Part shown: one piece after another, positions 1 through 9,506 of the stretch
Layout: each line of letters begins with the position of its first letter
Numbering within the stretch: position 1 is the stretch's first letter
Assembly: GCA_028456385.1 (NCBI GenBank)
Contig: JALNQF010000584.1
Coordinates: 1 to 21,153 of the forward strand
DNA: 21,153 nucleotides
Source of the DNA: Ophiosphaerella korrae
Lineage: Eukaryota; Ascomycota; Dothideomycetes; Pleosporales; Phaeosphaeriaceae
Reading direction: 5' to 3'
Notes under the pieces: generated by a model
What the model was told of the DNA's origin: nothing
The model's database searches: none
What the model saw: only the letters and a program-made list of their open reading frames with translations
Made by a program: the position numbers and the translations under genes

Positions 1-112
1 CTACTAGGTATATATACCTAGTACTTACTTAGATAGCTTTATCTACTATTTACTCTTTTTAGTTAATTATTAAAACTACCTTATAAAGTTATTTTACGTA
101 AAGTCTACTTTA
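1..112 (+). repeat. X0 left inner TIR arm
   Basis: Pairs in inverted orientation with 3022-3133, with only a few mismatches and small shifts. It begins with the palindrome at 4-21 and ends where the minus-strand reading frame stops (codon at 105-107). Confidence 0.9.
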
Positions 113-2927
113 CAATTTCTATATCTATTTTAGAGTCTATTACTATATAAGTAGCTATATAGTAGTTTATAGTATTAGTAGGTATCTTAGATCTAGTAGC
201 TTTTATTTATTTATAAGTAGTATAGTCTAGCTTCCTAATACTTATCTTTCTATAGCCTTAGTATAAAATTATTTTAGAGTTCTTAGTTTTAATTATAGTA
301 GCCTTTTTACTAGTTAGGTATATTCCTCTAAATACGCCTTCTAGTTATAGTTAATAGTATTTTAGTTCTTATAGGGTTATAGCTAGTTCTTCTTTAAAGT
401 TTTATATCTGCGCTCTTAGTTTAGCTCTTATAGGCGCTAAGGTATAAAGCTAGGTTTACTTAGGGCTTATATCTAGGTTATAATTATTTACTTTATTTTC
501 TAATATTAAGATTATCTTTTAAAAATTAGTAGGGCTATTATAGATACTAGGAGTAGTACTAGTAGCTTCTCTAAGCTAAGGTTATAGCTTTTTTTAAAGG
601 TAGATATTATATAGCTATAGGTTCTATTATAGTTTAAGGCTAATATTATTAAATTTAGAAAAGAATTTAGCTTATACTAACTAGGTAGTTTTATAGATTA
701 GTTAATCTAGTCTAAATTTAGCTATTTCTAGAGTTTTATAACGTACTTCTCCTAATCCTACTACGTCTATATTACTAAATTAGTAAAAAAGTGTAAAGAA
801 ATATATAAATTCTTCTTAGTATAGGTAAGTAATACTATTTAGAATAGTAAGGTATAGGCGAGCTAATCCTATATAGTAGCGTATAATAACGTTAGCTTAG
901 GTTTATAAGCTAATATATTTTTTTCTATTAGTAATAAAGTAATTATATATAGACTAGATAAAAGATATAACGTCTATATAGCGTCTTATACCTAAAAATT
1001 ATAAGAGTTTTATTAAGTAGTCTTCTTATTCTTTATACTAGTAAAAATTAAAAGCTAGCTCTTAGATACTAGTTAAGAAAAGAGTTAAGGTAAACTCTTC
1101 TCTATTAAAGATATAGTAGCCTACTACTAGTACTTAGGGTTTAAACTCTCTTTTAAAGAAGCTAGGTTACTAGCTTTATAGTAAGATCTTAGTATAAAGT
1201 AGTTCTATATCTTTCTACGCTAGTATATTAAAGTTAAAGGTTTCTAGCTTAGTTTATTTAGCTATTAGGTCTTCTTAGTAGATTACTACTTTGCGTAAGT
1301 AGTTATATTTTACTATAGCTTCTTCTTATAAGGCTTTATAATAAGTAGCTCTTTAGCCTAAAGTATTATATTACTTTATAATATAGTTATAGTCTAGTAG
1401 TAATTACGCTAGGCGTTCTTAGAGTTAAGCTAATTAGTTATCTTATTAAGAGAGTTATTTATCTAATTTACTTACTTTAGCTATAAGCCTTTAGTTTTGT
1501 TTATTTACTACGTTAATTATATCCTATATCTAGGTATTTATAACTACTAAGTATAATACTATTCTAGCTAGGGTAAATTCTCTAAGAGATAAGTAATTAC
1601 TAAGTTTATTATCTTTAATTCCTTAGTATAAAGTTAGTAGTAGAGTATAAAACAAGGGTTAGAGCTTAGTAAACTTAGTAAGTAATTTCTTAAGTTTATC
1701 TTAAGATATAAAAACTATTCTTAGTAGTAGGTCTTTATTAATTGTAGTATTTAATAGTAAGTTATCTTTTAGCTCTTCTAAGATCTTAAGCTTAGGTATA
1801 GGCTAGAGTAATAATACTTAGGTAATATTTAGTTAGGCGTTATTAATTAAGTTATTTAATATAGTCTAGTTGTTAAAAGAGACCTTAGTAACTAGTCTAT
1901 ACCTTAAGGAGCTACTTTAGTTAAAGGGAGTAGAGTCTATATCTAGGTTAAATTCTTCTATAATAAGTTAGTTAGGAGTAGCTAAGTCTATTATAGAGCT
2001 ATTAGCTAAGAAGGTACCTAGTACTTATTAGGGAATTATATTAGGTTAGAAATTAAGTTTACTAGGTAGTCTTAGCTAAATAAAAGATTTAAAGTCTATT
2101 ACCTATTTTCTTTTATTTTTTTATAAGAGGGTCTTAAGATATTATTAGAAGTTACTTAGTACTTTTTTTATTAGAGTAGTTAGTATAGTAAGTCCTTAGG
2201 TTTATTTTTCTAGAGACTTAGTTCTAGCGCGTATTTTATAGATTTTTTGCAGTATAGTAGCTCTAGAGTGTTCTCTTAGTTTCTTACTAGATCTATAGTT
2301 TACTATTTATAGTATATCTTTATCTTATAAGTATACTTAGTTTAAGTAATAAAGAGGTTATAAGCTAGTATTATTTTAGTTTAAGAAGCTAGCTTTTAAG
2401 GAGATAGAAGATTTTTTGTACAACTAAGTTATAGTATAATAAGCTAAGTTATAGTAGTTATATACTATATTAGTGCGTTTAGCTATTAGTTTATAGAGAT
2501 TTAGATCTTTAGCGCTAGCTAGTAAAGGTTTTAGTAGAGTCTAGAGTACTTTATTACTTAGTTCTTGTAAATTAAGTACTAGTAATTTACGTAAGTTTAG
2601 AAGTCTTTTCTTTTTCTAGCGCTACTACCTAGGTTTAATACCTAGTGTAAGTACGCCTTTACTTAGGTATACGTAGTAGGTATAAGCTAAAGCTTTATAA
2701 CCTATAAGGTAGTTAAACTACTCTTCTTTAGTACGTATTTCTTTCTAGAACGTTAGCGCTAGTACTAGCAAAAAGAGAGCACTAGAAACCTTAACTAGAA
2801 CTATAATATAATAAACTTAAAGGGCTACCTAGCGCGCTGTAGCTAAGGTAGGATCTAATTCCTAGTAATATAGTTCTTTTTAGCTAGCTAGGCTTAATTA
2901 AGAGTTAGCTATAATTATCTATCTTAT
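105..2927 (-). pseudogene. Large unrecognised X-element protein, about 940 codons, broken by RIP-type stops
   Basis: One minus-strand frame can be followed from 2927 to 105. It is interrupted only by TAA and TAG codons, all explicable as mutated CAA, CAG or TGG. The proposed start is an ATA at 2925-2927, inferred to be a mutated ATG; it is uncertain. The reading is protein-like: a hydrophobic stretch near residues 40-65, a Lys/Arg-rich cluster near residue 105-115 (reads as KKKR after restoring Trp/Gln), and a Lys/Glu/Leu-rich, probably coiled-coil part around residues 475-570. The frame stops inside the left TIR and starts close to the right one, so the protein spans nearly the whole interior, as a transposase or recombinase would. 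I see no DDE, hAT-dimerisation, MULE or tyrosine-recombinase signature by eye. The role in transposition is inferred only from position. Confidence 0.6.
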
Positions 2928-3021
2928 AGTAACTCTAGTATAGATAAGAAGGCTACTAGCGTAGTTTTAGGTTATAGAGAGGCCTATAAAAGTAAAATAT
3001 TTATAGAGATCTACTATTATA

Positions 3022-3133
3022 TAAAGTAGACTTTACGTAAGATAACTTAATAAGGTAGTTTTAATAATTAACTAAAAAGAGTAAATAGTAGATAAAGCTA
3101 TCTAAGTAAGTACTAGGTATATATACCTAGTAG
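3022..3133 (-). repeat. X0 right inner TIR arm
   Basis: Reverse complement of 1-112. It ends in the palindrome at 3113-3130 and is followed directly by the outer TIR block. The same junction, palindrome then CTTACTAAG, recurs at 20447/20448 and, inverted, at 21113/21114, so both blocks belong to one terminal repeat. Confidence 0.9.
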
Positions 3134-3360
3134 CTTACTAAGCGCTAACTAAAAGTAGAAAGGTAGTTAAATATTAGTAAGTTGTAAACTTACTAATATA
3201 TTAGTAAGTTCGCAATGTTAGTAAGTTTACAATATTAGTAAGTTGTAAACTTACTAATATGTTAGTAAGTTTATAATATTAGTAGGTTTACTATATTAGT
3301 AAGTTATAAACTTACTAATATTAGTATAAAAATAAAAGATATAAGGGATAAGTCTCTTAT
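3134..3360 (+). repeat. X0 outer TIR block with subterminal TTAGTAAGTT array
   Basis: From about 3171 to 3333 the motif TTAGTAAGTT and its complement AACTTACTAA occur roughly ten times. Several pairs are joined as short palindromes around GTA. The block ends in an A-rich stretch and GGGATAAGTCTCTTAT. Clustered subterminal motifs in both orientations are typical transposase-binding sites in several DNA transposon superfamilies; that function is inferred here. Inverted relatives are at 20914-21113 and a shorter direct relative at 20448-20603. Confidence 0.8.
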
Positions 3361-3940
3361 ATATAAGTAGTGTTTTTAGTTCTTATAAGAGAAGTAGAAG
3401 CTAGAGATAATAACTAAAGTTAACGTCTATTAGCGCTCTACCTAGATAGTATAGGTATCTATATAGCTAGATAAACAAGGTAGACTATACTATAGTCTAC
3501 TTATTATTATAGAGAGAGATAAGTATATATAATAATATAGCTACTCTAGTAAAAGTTATATTAAAGTTATTTATAGAAGCTTACTACTTAACTAGTAGTA
3601 GTTTTAGCTTTTTATATAAGATAACGCGCGTATATATACTTTACGCGTAATAATAAAATAGATAGCTTAATACTATATTATACCTATAACCTAGCTAGTT
3701 TACTTACCTAATCTTAACTTAATTAAGTACTTCTAGTAGTATCTTAAGAAGATAATATATAAGTACTACTTATAATATAATAACTTTTTATAAGCTAAAG
3801 AAGAGTAAGAGGGCTTCTATAGCGCGTTAAAAGAGTACTAGTAGTATATACTTAGTACGCTTATATATAAGCTTATTATAAGTATACTAAAGAAGATTAA
3901 AGCTTATAGGTGCGTATAAGGCTAGTAAACTAAATACTAA
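3361..3940 (+). pseudogene. Tc1/mariner-type DDE transposase, 3' part only, RIP-degraded
   Basis: Transposases of this family cut and paste DNA next to TA dinucleotides through a DDE/D catalytic triad. The frame with codon start 3617 reads QDNARVHT (first codon now TAA) at 3617-3640, the classic second-Asp block. Near 3695-3745 it reads a Pro/Tyr-rich segment followed by NLNLIKYFW, matching the family SPDLNPIEHFW block. The catalytic Glu is now Lys (AAG at 3725-3727), a TpG-to-TpA type change. It ends in TKY and a stop at 3938-3940, the usual Tc1 C-terminus. The N-terminal DNA-binding half and first catalytic Asp are not found; the readable sequence fades upstream of about 3420, close to the X0 end at 3360. 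X0 may have landed in it, with the other half left of the window, or the copy was already truncated. Confidence 0.85.
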
Positions 3941-4519
3941 TTTAATTATCTTTAAATATATAAAAAAACCCGATTTTTTATATAATTATAAGTAGTAGGT
4001 AGTTAAAAATAATAAGGCGTTAATCTTGTATTAGGCGTATACGTACTATACTATTCTAAACTTTTATAAAGTAATAGTACTAATATAAGTATAATAAAAC
4101 TTACTAAGTAGCTAGCTAGAATAAAAAAGGTTATAAAGCTAATTATAAGCTCCTAAAAGATTTTAATTTATAAGGATTATATATTCTTAAATAAGATAAG
4201 TTTAATAACTATATTTAATTTTCTCTCTAAAGTATAAAAAACTCTAAAAATAGTTTACTTTTAGTTATTTAAGAGAGAGCTTAAAGAGAGCTTAGTATAA
4301 ATTTAGTCTAGGCTATATCTCTTTTATAAAAATACTAGTTATATATCTAGTTATAAGTAGTTTACTTACTATTTGTTATTTTTCTCTCTTTATTTTACTA
4401 AGATAAATTTTTCTCTCCTATATATTTAGAAAAGTACTTTTTAATATCTTCTAATAGTATATTCTTTAAGTAAAGATAAGTAGTTTACTATAGCTATTTT
4501 TAGTATAATAAAGTAAACT

Positions 4520-4930
4520 AGATAAAGTAGAAAAAGACTCTAAGCGCTACGCTATAGATAACCTTAAAGTGTAAACGTTTAATACTAATAGTAAATTACG
4601 CTAGTCTATATTAAGTAGCGCTAAACCTATACTATATCCTTTAACTACTCTTACTCTATTAACAAAACTCTTAGAATCTACTATTAATAGCTTATTTAAC
4701 TCTAGAGCTTATAAGTGTATTCTTTTTTAATAGAACTATTATAATATAACTCTAAAAATTAATAACTTTAGTATAGTTACTATAGAATAAGAAAAAGAAG
4801 CTAAGAGTAAATTAAGATACTATAACTAAGTAGTTAGAGGTAACACTAATCCTAGAGTATTTTTCTTATTACTTATTAGTATTAGGTATAAAAAGAGCTA
4901 AAAAAAAAAGATATTAAAAGCCTATATATA
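4520..4930 (+). pseudogene. Degenerate unrecognised reading frame ahead of the outer LTR
   Basis: One frame starting near 4520 (reads DKVEKDSKRYAIDN) runs about 136 codons to a TAA near 4929. About six TAA/TAG codons interrupt it, all restorable to Gln or Trp. It has Pro/Thr/Leu-rich text in the middle and a Lys/Arg-rich tail (reads YKKS then KKKILKAYI). The basic tail and length could fit the C-terminus of a transposase of another family, but no diagnostic motif is present. It may continue upstream or downstream into the LTR junction. Confidence 0.3.
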
Positions 4931-4983
4931 ACTTTATATATATAAGTAGAGGACGTATAAGATATTAAATTATTCGATCTAGC

Positions 4984-4988
4984 TTATT
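4984..4988 (+). repeat. Target-site duplication TTATT, left copy (outer chromovirus)
   Basis: TTATT directly precedes the first LTR and recurs at 19053-19057 directly after the last LTR. A perfect 5-bp duplication is the expected footprint of a Ty3/gypsy integrase and fixes both outer boundaries. Confidence 0.95.
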
Positions 4989-5416
4989 TGTTATAGGTGT
5001 AATAGAAGAAATTAGGATAGAACTAATTAGTCCCAATCTAGGTACTAACGAAGCATAGGACGAGTAGGGTAACAACCTTAATTAAGAAACTACACATAAC
5101 TAGGACACCTAGGGTAATCTATAATCTGTAGACTCTTAGCGTTAATAGATTATAGATTAAGATAATCTACAATCTACTAGTCTTAGTAACTATAGATTAT
5201 AGATTATAACAAGTATATAGCTAGTAAGATACGTATTGTTAGGATAGTATTAGTAATTTAATCTATTAACTAAGGAACGCTAGTATAAGATAGTTACAAA
5301 ACATCTTTTACTATTTATAGTTATTATAGATCCCTATACAAGCTTTTATTATTAACTCTTAATCTACTAACCCCCTAATATAGGTGCCTATAGTTAACAA
5401 TAGGTAGCCTATTATA
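4989..5416 (+). repeat. LTR1, 5' LTR of outer element
   Basis: 428 bp, starting TGTTATAGGTG and ending AGCCTATTATA (TTACA in LTR2 and LTR4). Four LTRs of this family occur in the window. A hairpin-rich block at about 5115-5208 contains repeated AATCTATAATCT and its complement. No clear TATA box or polyadenylation signal could be singled out in this AT background. Confidence 0.95.
5115..5208 (+). repeat. Palindromic repeat block inside LTR1
   Basis: AATCTATAATCT and its complement AGATTATAGATT appear about four times in alternating orientation within 94 bp, able to fold as nested hairpins. Equivalent blocks lie at about 8590-8685, 15195-15290 and 18750-18845, so the block belongs to the LTR and is not a local accident. 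Confidence 0.75.
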
Positions 5417-6389
5417 CCTTACTAATTTAGTTATTGCGAGAAGTAAAGCGTAAGTAGCGTATAGTCTAGCTAATACGATAGTAGAAAGTTTAACAAAACA
5501 ATTAGGTAAAGCCCCTAGGAGTAGTTAGGAATTAGATAGTACTATATAGGAAACAATTAAAAGTCGTCTTAACTAACTAATTAACAACAAAGAAGATATA
5601 AAAATAGTAATCAACGCCTTAGAAACGTAGAACAAGGAACTATAGGATTACGTAAAACAAAACGAGGCACAAATTAAAGCTATTATCTAAGGATAGAACT
5701 AGATAGAGATAATTACTTAGAGATTAGAAATAAGTACAACAAAGAAACTACCTAAGATACCCGTTCTTAAGAAGTACAATAGAATAAAGGAAAAACTAAG
5801 ACCCTTTATTACATTAGTACAACTCTAAATAGATGTATAAGTACTATACTTTGATATAGAAGAAAAGAAGGTAATATATATTAGATTGCACCTTAAAGAA
5901 GACGTAATAAGATAGTACAAACCTTACTAGATAGATTACACAATATATACCCTAATAAACTAGAAGGATAAAACTAGAGCTATTTTTAGAAGTTATAAAT
6001 ACTTTACTAAACAAATAAGAGTAGCGTTTAGAGATATAGACGTTACTTAATAAGCTAAAGAGTAGCTAGAGAAGCTTATATAGAATTAGAGCGTTCCTAA
6101 GTATATATTATAGTTTAAATAACTATCGTAAAATATAGAATAGAACAAATTAGCTTTAATATTACAATTTAAACAAGGATTAAACTTAAAGATCTAATAC
6201 AAGATAATATATATAGAGAAACTAAGGATACTAGAAGCCCTAAAGTAATAGGCAATATAAATAGATAATAATCTTTAAGAATAGAAGAAGAACAAATATA
6301 GAGGTTACACCTAGAGTTATAATAAGGGAGACCCTATAATCTTTAACGCTAACAAGGACAAAAAGAAAAAGAAGAATAAAGACTTTACG

Positions 6390-6500
6390 TACTTTAACTA
6401 TAGTAAGAAAGGCTACTACGCGAAAGACTACTAATTATAAAAGAAGAAGGATATAGTATATTATAAATATAGGAAACTAGGATACTTTGTAAAAGACTAT
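6390..6500 (+). other. Double CCHC zinc-knuckle segment of outer gag
   Basis: Two knuckle spacings are preserved, at 6390-6431 and about 6459-6500, but every Cys/His codon I can read, apart from invariant Gly and Lys positions, has become TAT or TAC (TGT/TGC/CAC to TAY). In the inner copy the second knuckle (13897-13938) still reads Cys, His and Cys at three of four positions, which identifies the domain. Confidence 0.8.
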
Positions 6501-8372
6501 AGAAGTAAAGACCTAAAGAAAGAAACTTAGTTAAAAATAACTAAGAAGAAGAAAGAAGCACTATAAGCATAGGCTAAACCCTAGGAGAAAGTAGCTAGGA
6601 GTAAAGAAGTATAATATACAATACTCTACTAGACCTTTTATTATAATAACAACTACTATATATACCTTTCTAGTAAGTAGAAAGTAAGATACTTCTTATA
6701 ATAGAGACATAGAGTAGCCGCAACAAAAGAAAGAATAAAAGCTTAGCTAGAAGAAATAGCTTAAGTAATAGACCTACTAATAGAAGACTTAAAAGGGGAA
6801 GAGCCCTTAGTACTATTAATCTAGGCTAAAGGACTAGCACTAAAAGAAGAGACTACTATAACTACCTCTAAAGAACTGCGAGGTAGTAAGAGATAAGTTA
6901 GTATAAGAAGAATAAAGTATACCTAGCTAATAATATATAGTTATAATAGCTATATAACAATAGATATAGAGGAACAAAACAAAGAATAGAGATTTATTTA
7001 AATATACTTAATAGTTATAAGTATAGAGGAAGCGTATAAAGACTAGAAAGAACGTAATCCTAAAGAAACTAAGTTTATACTATTTTAAGAATAGATAAAG
7101 TAATATATAGTTATAGTAGGAAGAATACCTATACTAAAAAAATAGTAACACCTTATAAAGAAAACGCAATAGATTAACAAAGCCTATATACTAAGAGTAC
7201 TAGTAGTGTACTATATCCTAACTATAAACATACCTAGTAAAGACAAGTACTAGAAAAGGGATAACAAGATAATAGATCTAGAATATCTAGCACATTTTAA
7301 AGCATTATAGATATTATACCTAGACAAGAATTACATTATATATAGAAACCTTAAAGTAAATAACAACGTATAGCCTACAAAAAGAAGAGGCTACAACTAT
7401 ACAAGAGTAATTATAGTAGAAGACATCTAAAGATAGGAAATAATCCTAGAAGACAGATACTTAGTAGTAAGACCTAGACCTAAACTATCTAAAGAATACG
7501 TCTAAAGAAGACTATAGTACAAATATACGTATAATAAATGTCTAAAACACAAGACACATAAACTTAAAGTAGGATTATAGCCCTAAAAAGATAGATAATT
7601 TATAAAAATACTAAAGTAAGAAAAGCTAGAAAGTATAGGAGGCCTATATATTATAAAAACAGGTATATACTAAGGAAAGAAAGTACAATTAATAATTAAT
7701 AGTAGAGCTACAAGAAACTTTATATTAAAGAAGTTTATAGAAACACAAGAAATAAAATATATAACAAAGAAGTACTCTTAACAACTAAGTACAATTAAAG
7801 GAAAACTATTCTAGGAACCTATTAGGTTTAAAATAGCGCCCTTAACACTAAGGTTAGAAAGACTAGAAGTTAAAAACATAGTTATAGATATAACGACAAT
7901 TAATAACAAGTAAGATATTATACTAGAGATGCTATAGTTATAGATAACTAACCTAAAAATTAACTAAAGAATAGAAGAAATTAACTACCCTAGACAAGAC
8001 ATATTAAGAGCTAATATAAGTATATATAGAGGAGAATTCCTAGAAGAATACAAGAAATAGGAGAAATAGCTTATTAAGCTAGAAGATTACCTTCTAGAAT
8101 ATTAACTATAGGACTTAGCGATAGAACTAGAAGAAGGTAAAAACGTAAGATAGAGCCTAGTCTACTAAAAAATAGAAGAAGAATCTAAAATTAAGTAAAC
8201 GTTTATCTAAAGCGTAATAAAGAAAGGATAGATAAGAGAATCTAAATTATTAGTAGTATATAGACTAATATTTATAGATAAAAAGGGAATAAATAATAAG
8301 AGACCCTATATAGATTTTAGGAAAACTAACGCAATTACTAATAAAAATTAATACCTCCTACTATAAATAGAT

Positions 8373-8377
8373 AGAAT
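8373..8377 (+). repeat. Target-site duplication AGAAT, left copy (inner chromovirus)
   Basis: AGAAT directly before the inner element recurs at 15410-15414. Removing the element and one AGAAT restores the reverse transcriptase frame of the outer copy (reads QIDRIQDRLQRVRIFTKLD). Confidence 0.95.
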
Positions 8378-8803
8378 TGTAACAGGCTGCCTGTCGTTAA
8401 CTATAGGCACCTATATTAGGAGTTAGTAGATTAGGAGTTAATAGTAAAAGTTCTAGAGTAATCTATAATAACTATAAACAATAGAAGATGTTTTGCAACT
8501 ATCTTGTATTAGCGTTCTGTAGTTAATAGATTGAATTACTAATACTATCCTAATAATACGTATCTTACTAACTATATACTCGTTGTAATCTATAATCTAT
8601 ATTTACTAAGACTAGTAGATTATAGATTGTCTTAATCTATAATCTATTAGTACTAAGAGTCTATAGATTATAGATTAGCCTAGGTGTCCTAGTTATATAT
8701 AGTTTCCTAATCAAGGTTGTTACCTTGCTTGTCTTATACTTTGTTAGCGCCTAGATCAGGACTAATTAGTTCTATCTTAATTTCTTCTGTTACACCTATA
8801 ATA
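8378..8803 (-). repeat. LTR2, 3' LTR of inner element
   Basis: 426 bp. On the minus strand it starts TATTATAGGTGTAACAG (first G of TGT lost) and ends GGCAGCCTGTTACA. This copy keeps the best-preserved LTR end. Confidence 0.95.
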
Positions 8804-8817
8804 CTATCTCCCCTCCT
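8804..8817 (-). promoter_or_regulatory. Polypurine tract of inner element
   Basis: On the minus strand, AGGAGGGGAGATAG sits immediately upstream of the 3' LTR. A purine run at this site primes plus-strand DNA synthesis in LTR retrotransposons. The outer copy has the related AGAAGGAGAGATAG at 18611-18624. Confidence 0.8.
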
Positions 8818-8944
8818 AGGCAGGTCCTAGTTTACTTATCCTAGAGCTAGAGTTATTAGTCTAGTTTCTTTGTTAATATAGAGTTCTTTATTCTCCCTTA
8901 TAACTATTTTATCTATATATTATTACTATCTCCTTACTAATTGC

Positions 8945-9506
8945 GTGTTACGTAACAGTGTTAAAATATTTCCCTATTCTTGTTATACTTCTCCTAAGTT
9001 AAACTCTAAGTCTCTTCTTTATATTATTTCTACGAATAATAGTAGAGCTTGTAAAGCGTATATTTATGTAAACATACGTAGCTCTTATAACGTATCTAGT
9101 ATTTCTCTTTCTAAGTGTAAGTTTATTATACTTATTCTTACGTCTAGGCTTAATAATAATAGGGAAAGCTATTAACTAGACTTAAGAGAAATTACTATCT
9201 TAAATTGTAGAGGCTAAAGCTAAGTGTAAGTATATCTAGGAGCTTGCGTAGAGTAAGCTAGTAGAGAATTAAGCTTATCTCTCTTGTCTTTATAAGATAA
9301 AGGCCTTAAATAATAAGAAATTAGCTAAGTAGTTAGTAGCTCTAGAAGCTAAGCTAGACTTAGATAAGGCGTTTAGTGTTACTATAGTAGGTCCTACGCT
9401 AGACGTCCCTATTGTCTCTCTATCTATTGTTAGTAATATTAGTTTTCTTAGTTTACTACTAGGCGTTCTAGAGGGTTTTAACTTTAGAACTCCTCTAGTT
9501 TCTTAA
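8945..9506 (+). pseudogene. Antisense-open region of inner element (76-codon frame plus overlapping coiled-coil frame)
   Basis: This lies between chromodomain and 3' LTR, on the strand opposite gag-pol. Two overlapping frames are protein-like. The first, 8945-9175, is open for 76 codons without any stop (GTG here, ATG in the outer copy) and is Ser/Asn/Ile-rich. The second, in the frame of 9210, runs from upstream of 8946 to 9504-9506 with only RIP-type stops. It reads a Leu-rich hydrophobic part (about 9080-9170, LRLGLIIIGKAIN), then a Lys/Glu/Leu coiled-coil part (LNNKKLAK, LEAKLDLDKAF at about 9318-9380) and a Ser/Pro/Val tail. It overlaps the antisense of the gag-pol end. Both frames are conserved in the outer copy. 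An additional antisense ORF in this position is known in some plant Ty3/gypsy lineages (Ogre/Tat). Function is unknown; coincidence of composition is possible. Confidence 0.4.

Larger units (their letters stand above)
1..3360 (-). mobile_element. X0: DNA transposon-like element with long compound TIRs (left tip outside window)
   Basis: Bases 1-112 are an almost perfect reverse complement of 3022-3133. The right arm continues from 3134 to about 3360 into a second block whose inverted counterpart is seen at 20914-21113 beside another copy of the same end. The full TIR is therefore about 340 bp: an outer block rich in TTAGTAAGTT repeats and an inner 112-bp block starting with an 18-bp palindrome. 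If symmetrical, about 227 bp of the left arm lie before the window and the element is about 3.6 kb. One broken minus-strand frame fills the interior. The right tip is placed at 3360 because three X-type ends share a sequence ending in CTTAT and diverge after it. Superfamily is unassigned; no target duplication can be checked with the left tip missing. Confidence 0.75.
3941..4988. other. AT-rich region between Tc1 remnant and outer retrotransposon, largely unassigned
   Basis: Just after the Tc1 stop, at about 3961-3980, lies AAAAAAACCCGATTTTTT, a pattern common near Tc1/mariner 3' termini; it may be the end of that element. At 4220-4440 there are several TCTCTC and GAGAGA runs, partly inverted relative to one another, as in decayed MITE ends, but I could not define an element. 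The stretch 4520-4930 holds a degenerate frame listed separately. Nothing else is recognised. The sequence resumes at 19058 after removal of the retrotransposon and its second TSD copy. Confidence 0.5.
5478..8377 (+). pseudogene. Outer gag-pol, 5' portion: gag, zinc knuckles, protease, start of reverse transcriptase
   Basis: Frame set by 5478, where ATA is probably a mutated ATG (the inner copy has the same at 14920-14922). Gag, the capsid precursor, occupies about the first 300 codons (reads KEKLRPFITLVQLQ near 5785-5830). Two CCHC nucleic-acid-binding knuckles lie at 6390-6500; their Cys and His are now Tyr, for example YFNYSKKGYYAKDY for an expected CFNCSKKGHYAKDC pattern. The protease motif DSG now reads NSR (7698-7706). 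Reverse transcriptase begins near 8200 (FIDKKG, then YIDFRKTNAI at about 8307-8336). The frame is cut at 8377 by the nested element and resumes at 15415. All in-frame stops are TAA/TAG. Gag, protease and pol share one frame, with no frameshift site needed. Confidence 0.9.

Noticed and set aside
105..2927. X0 protein as a Starship captain (DUF3435 tyrosine recombinase), hAT or MULE transposase
   Set aside because: No catalytic block of these families could be read in the restored frame. Long TIRs also do not fit Starships.
3171..3333. TTAGTAAGTT array as telomeric or CRISPR repeats
   Set aside because: It is not TTAGGG-like, alternates orientation, has no regular unique spacers, and is confined to X-element ends.
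3418..3435. TAACGTCTATTAGCG as another arm of MITE-like repeat 2
   Set aside because: Similarity stops after about ten bases and the stretch belongs to the Tc1 transposase frame.
4081..4110. AACTTACTAAGTAGC as a left end of X1
   Set aside because: Too short a match, without the palindrome or the array; expected by chance in this composition.
4520..4930. C-terminus of a pogo-type transposase
   Set aside because: Only a basic tail and general composition hint at it; no DDE block is present upstream.
8945..9175. 76-codon open frame as a stand-alone host gene
   Set aside because: It starts with GTG here, lies inside a retrotransposon on the antisense strand, and recurs at the same element position at 18253-18483. 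Reported as part of the element.
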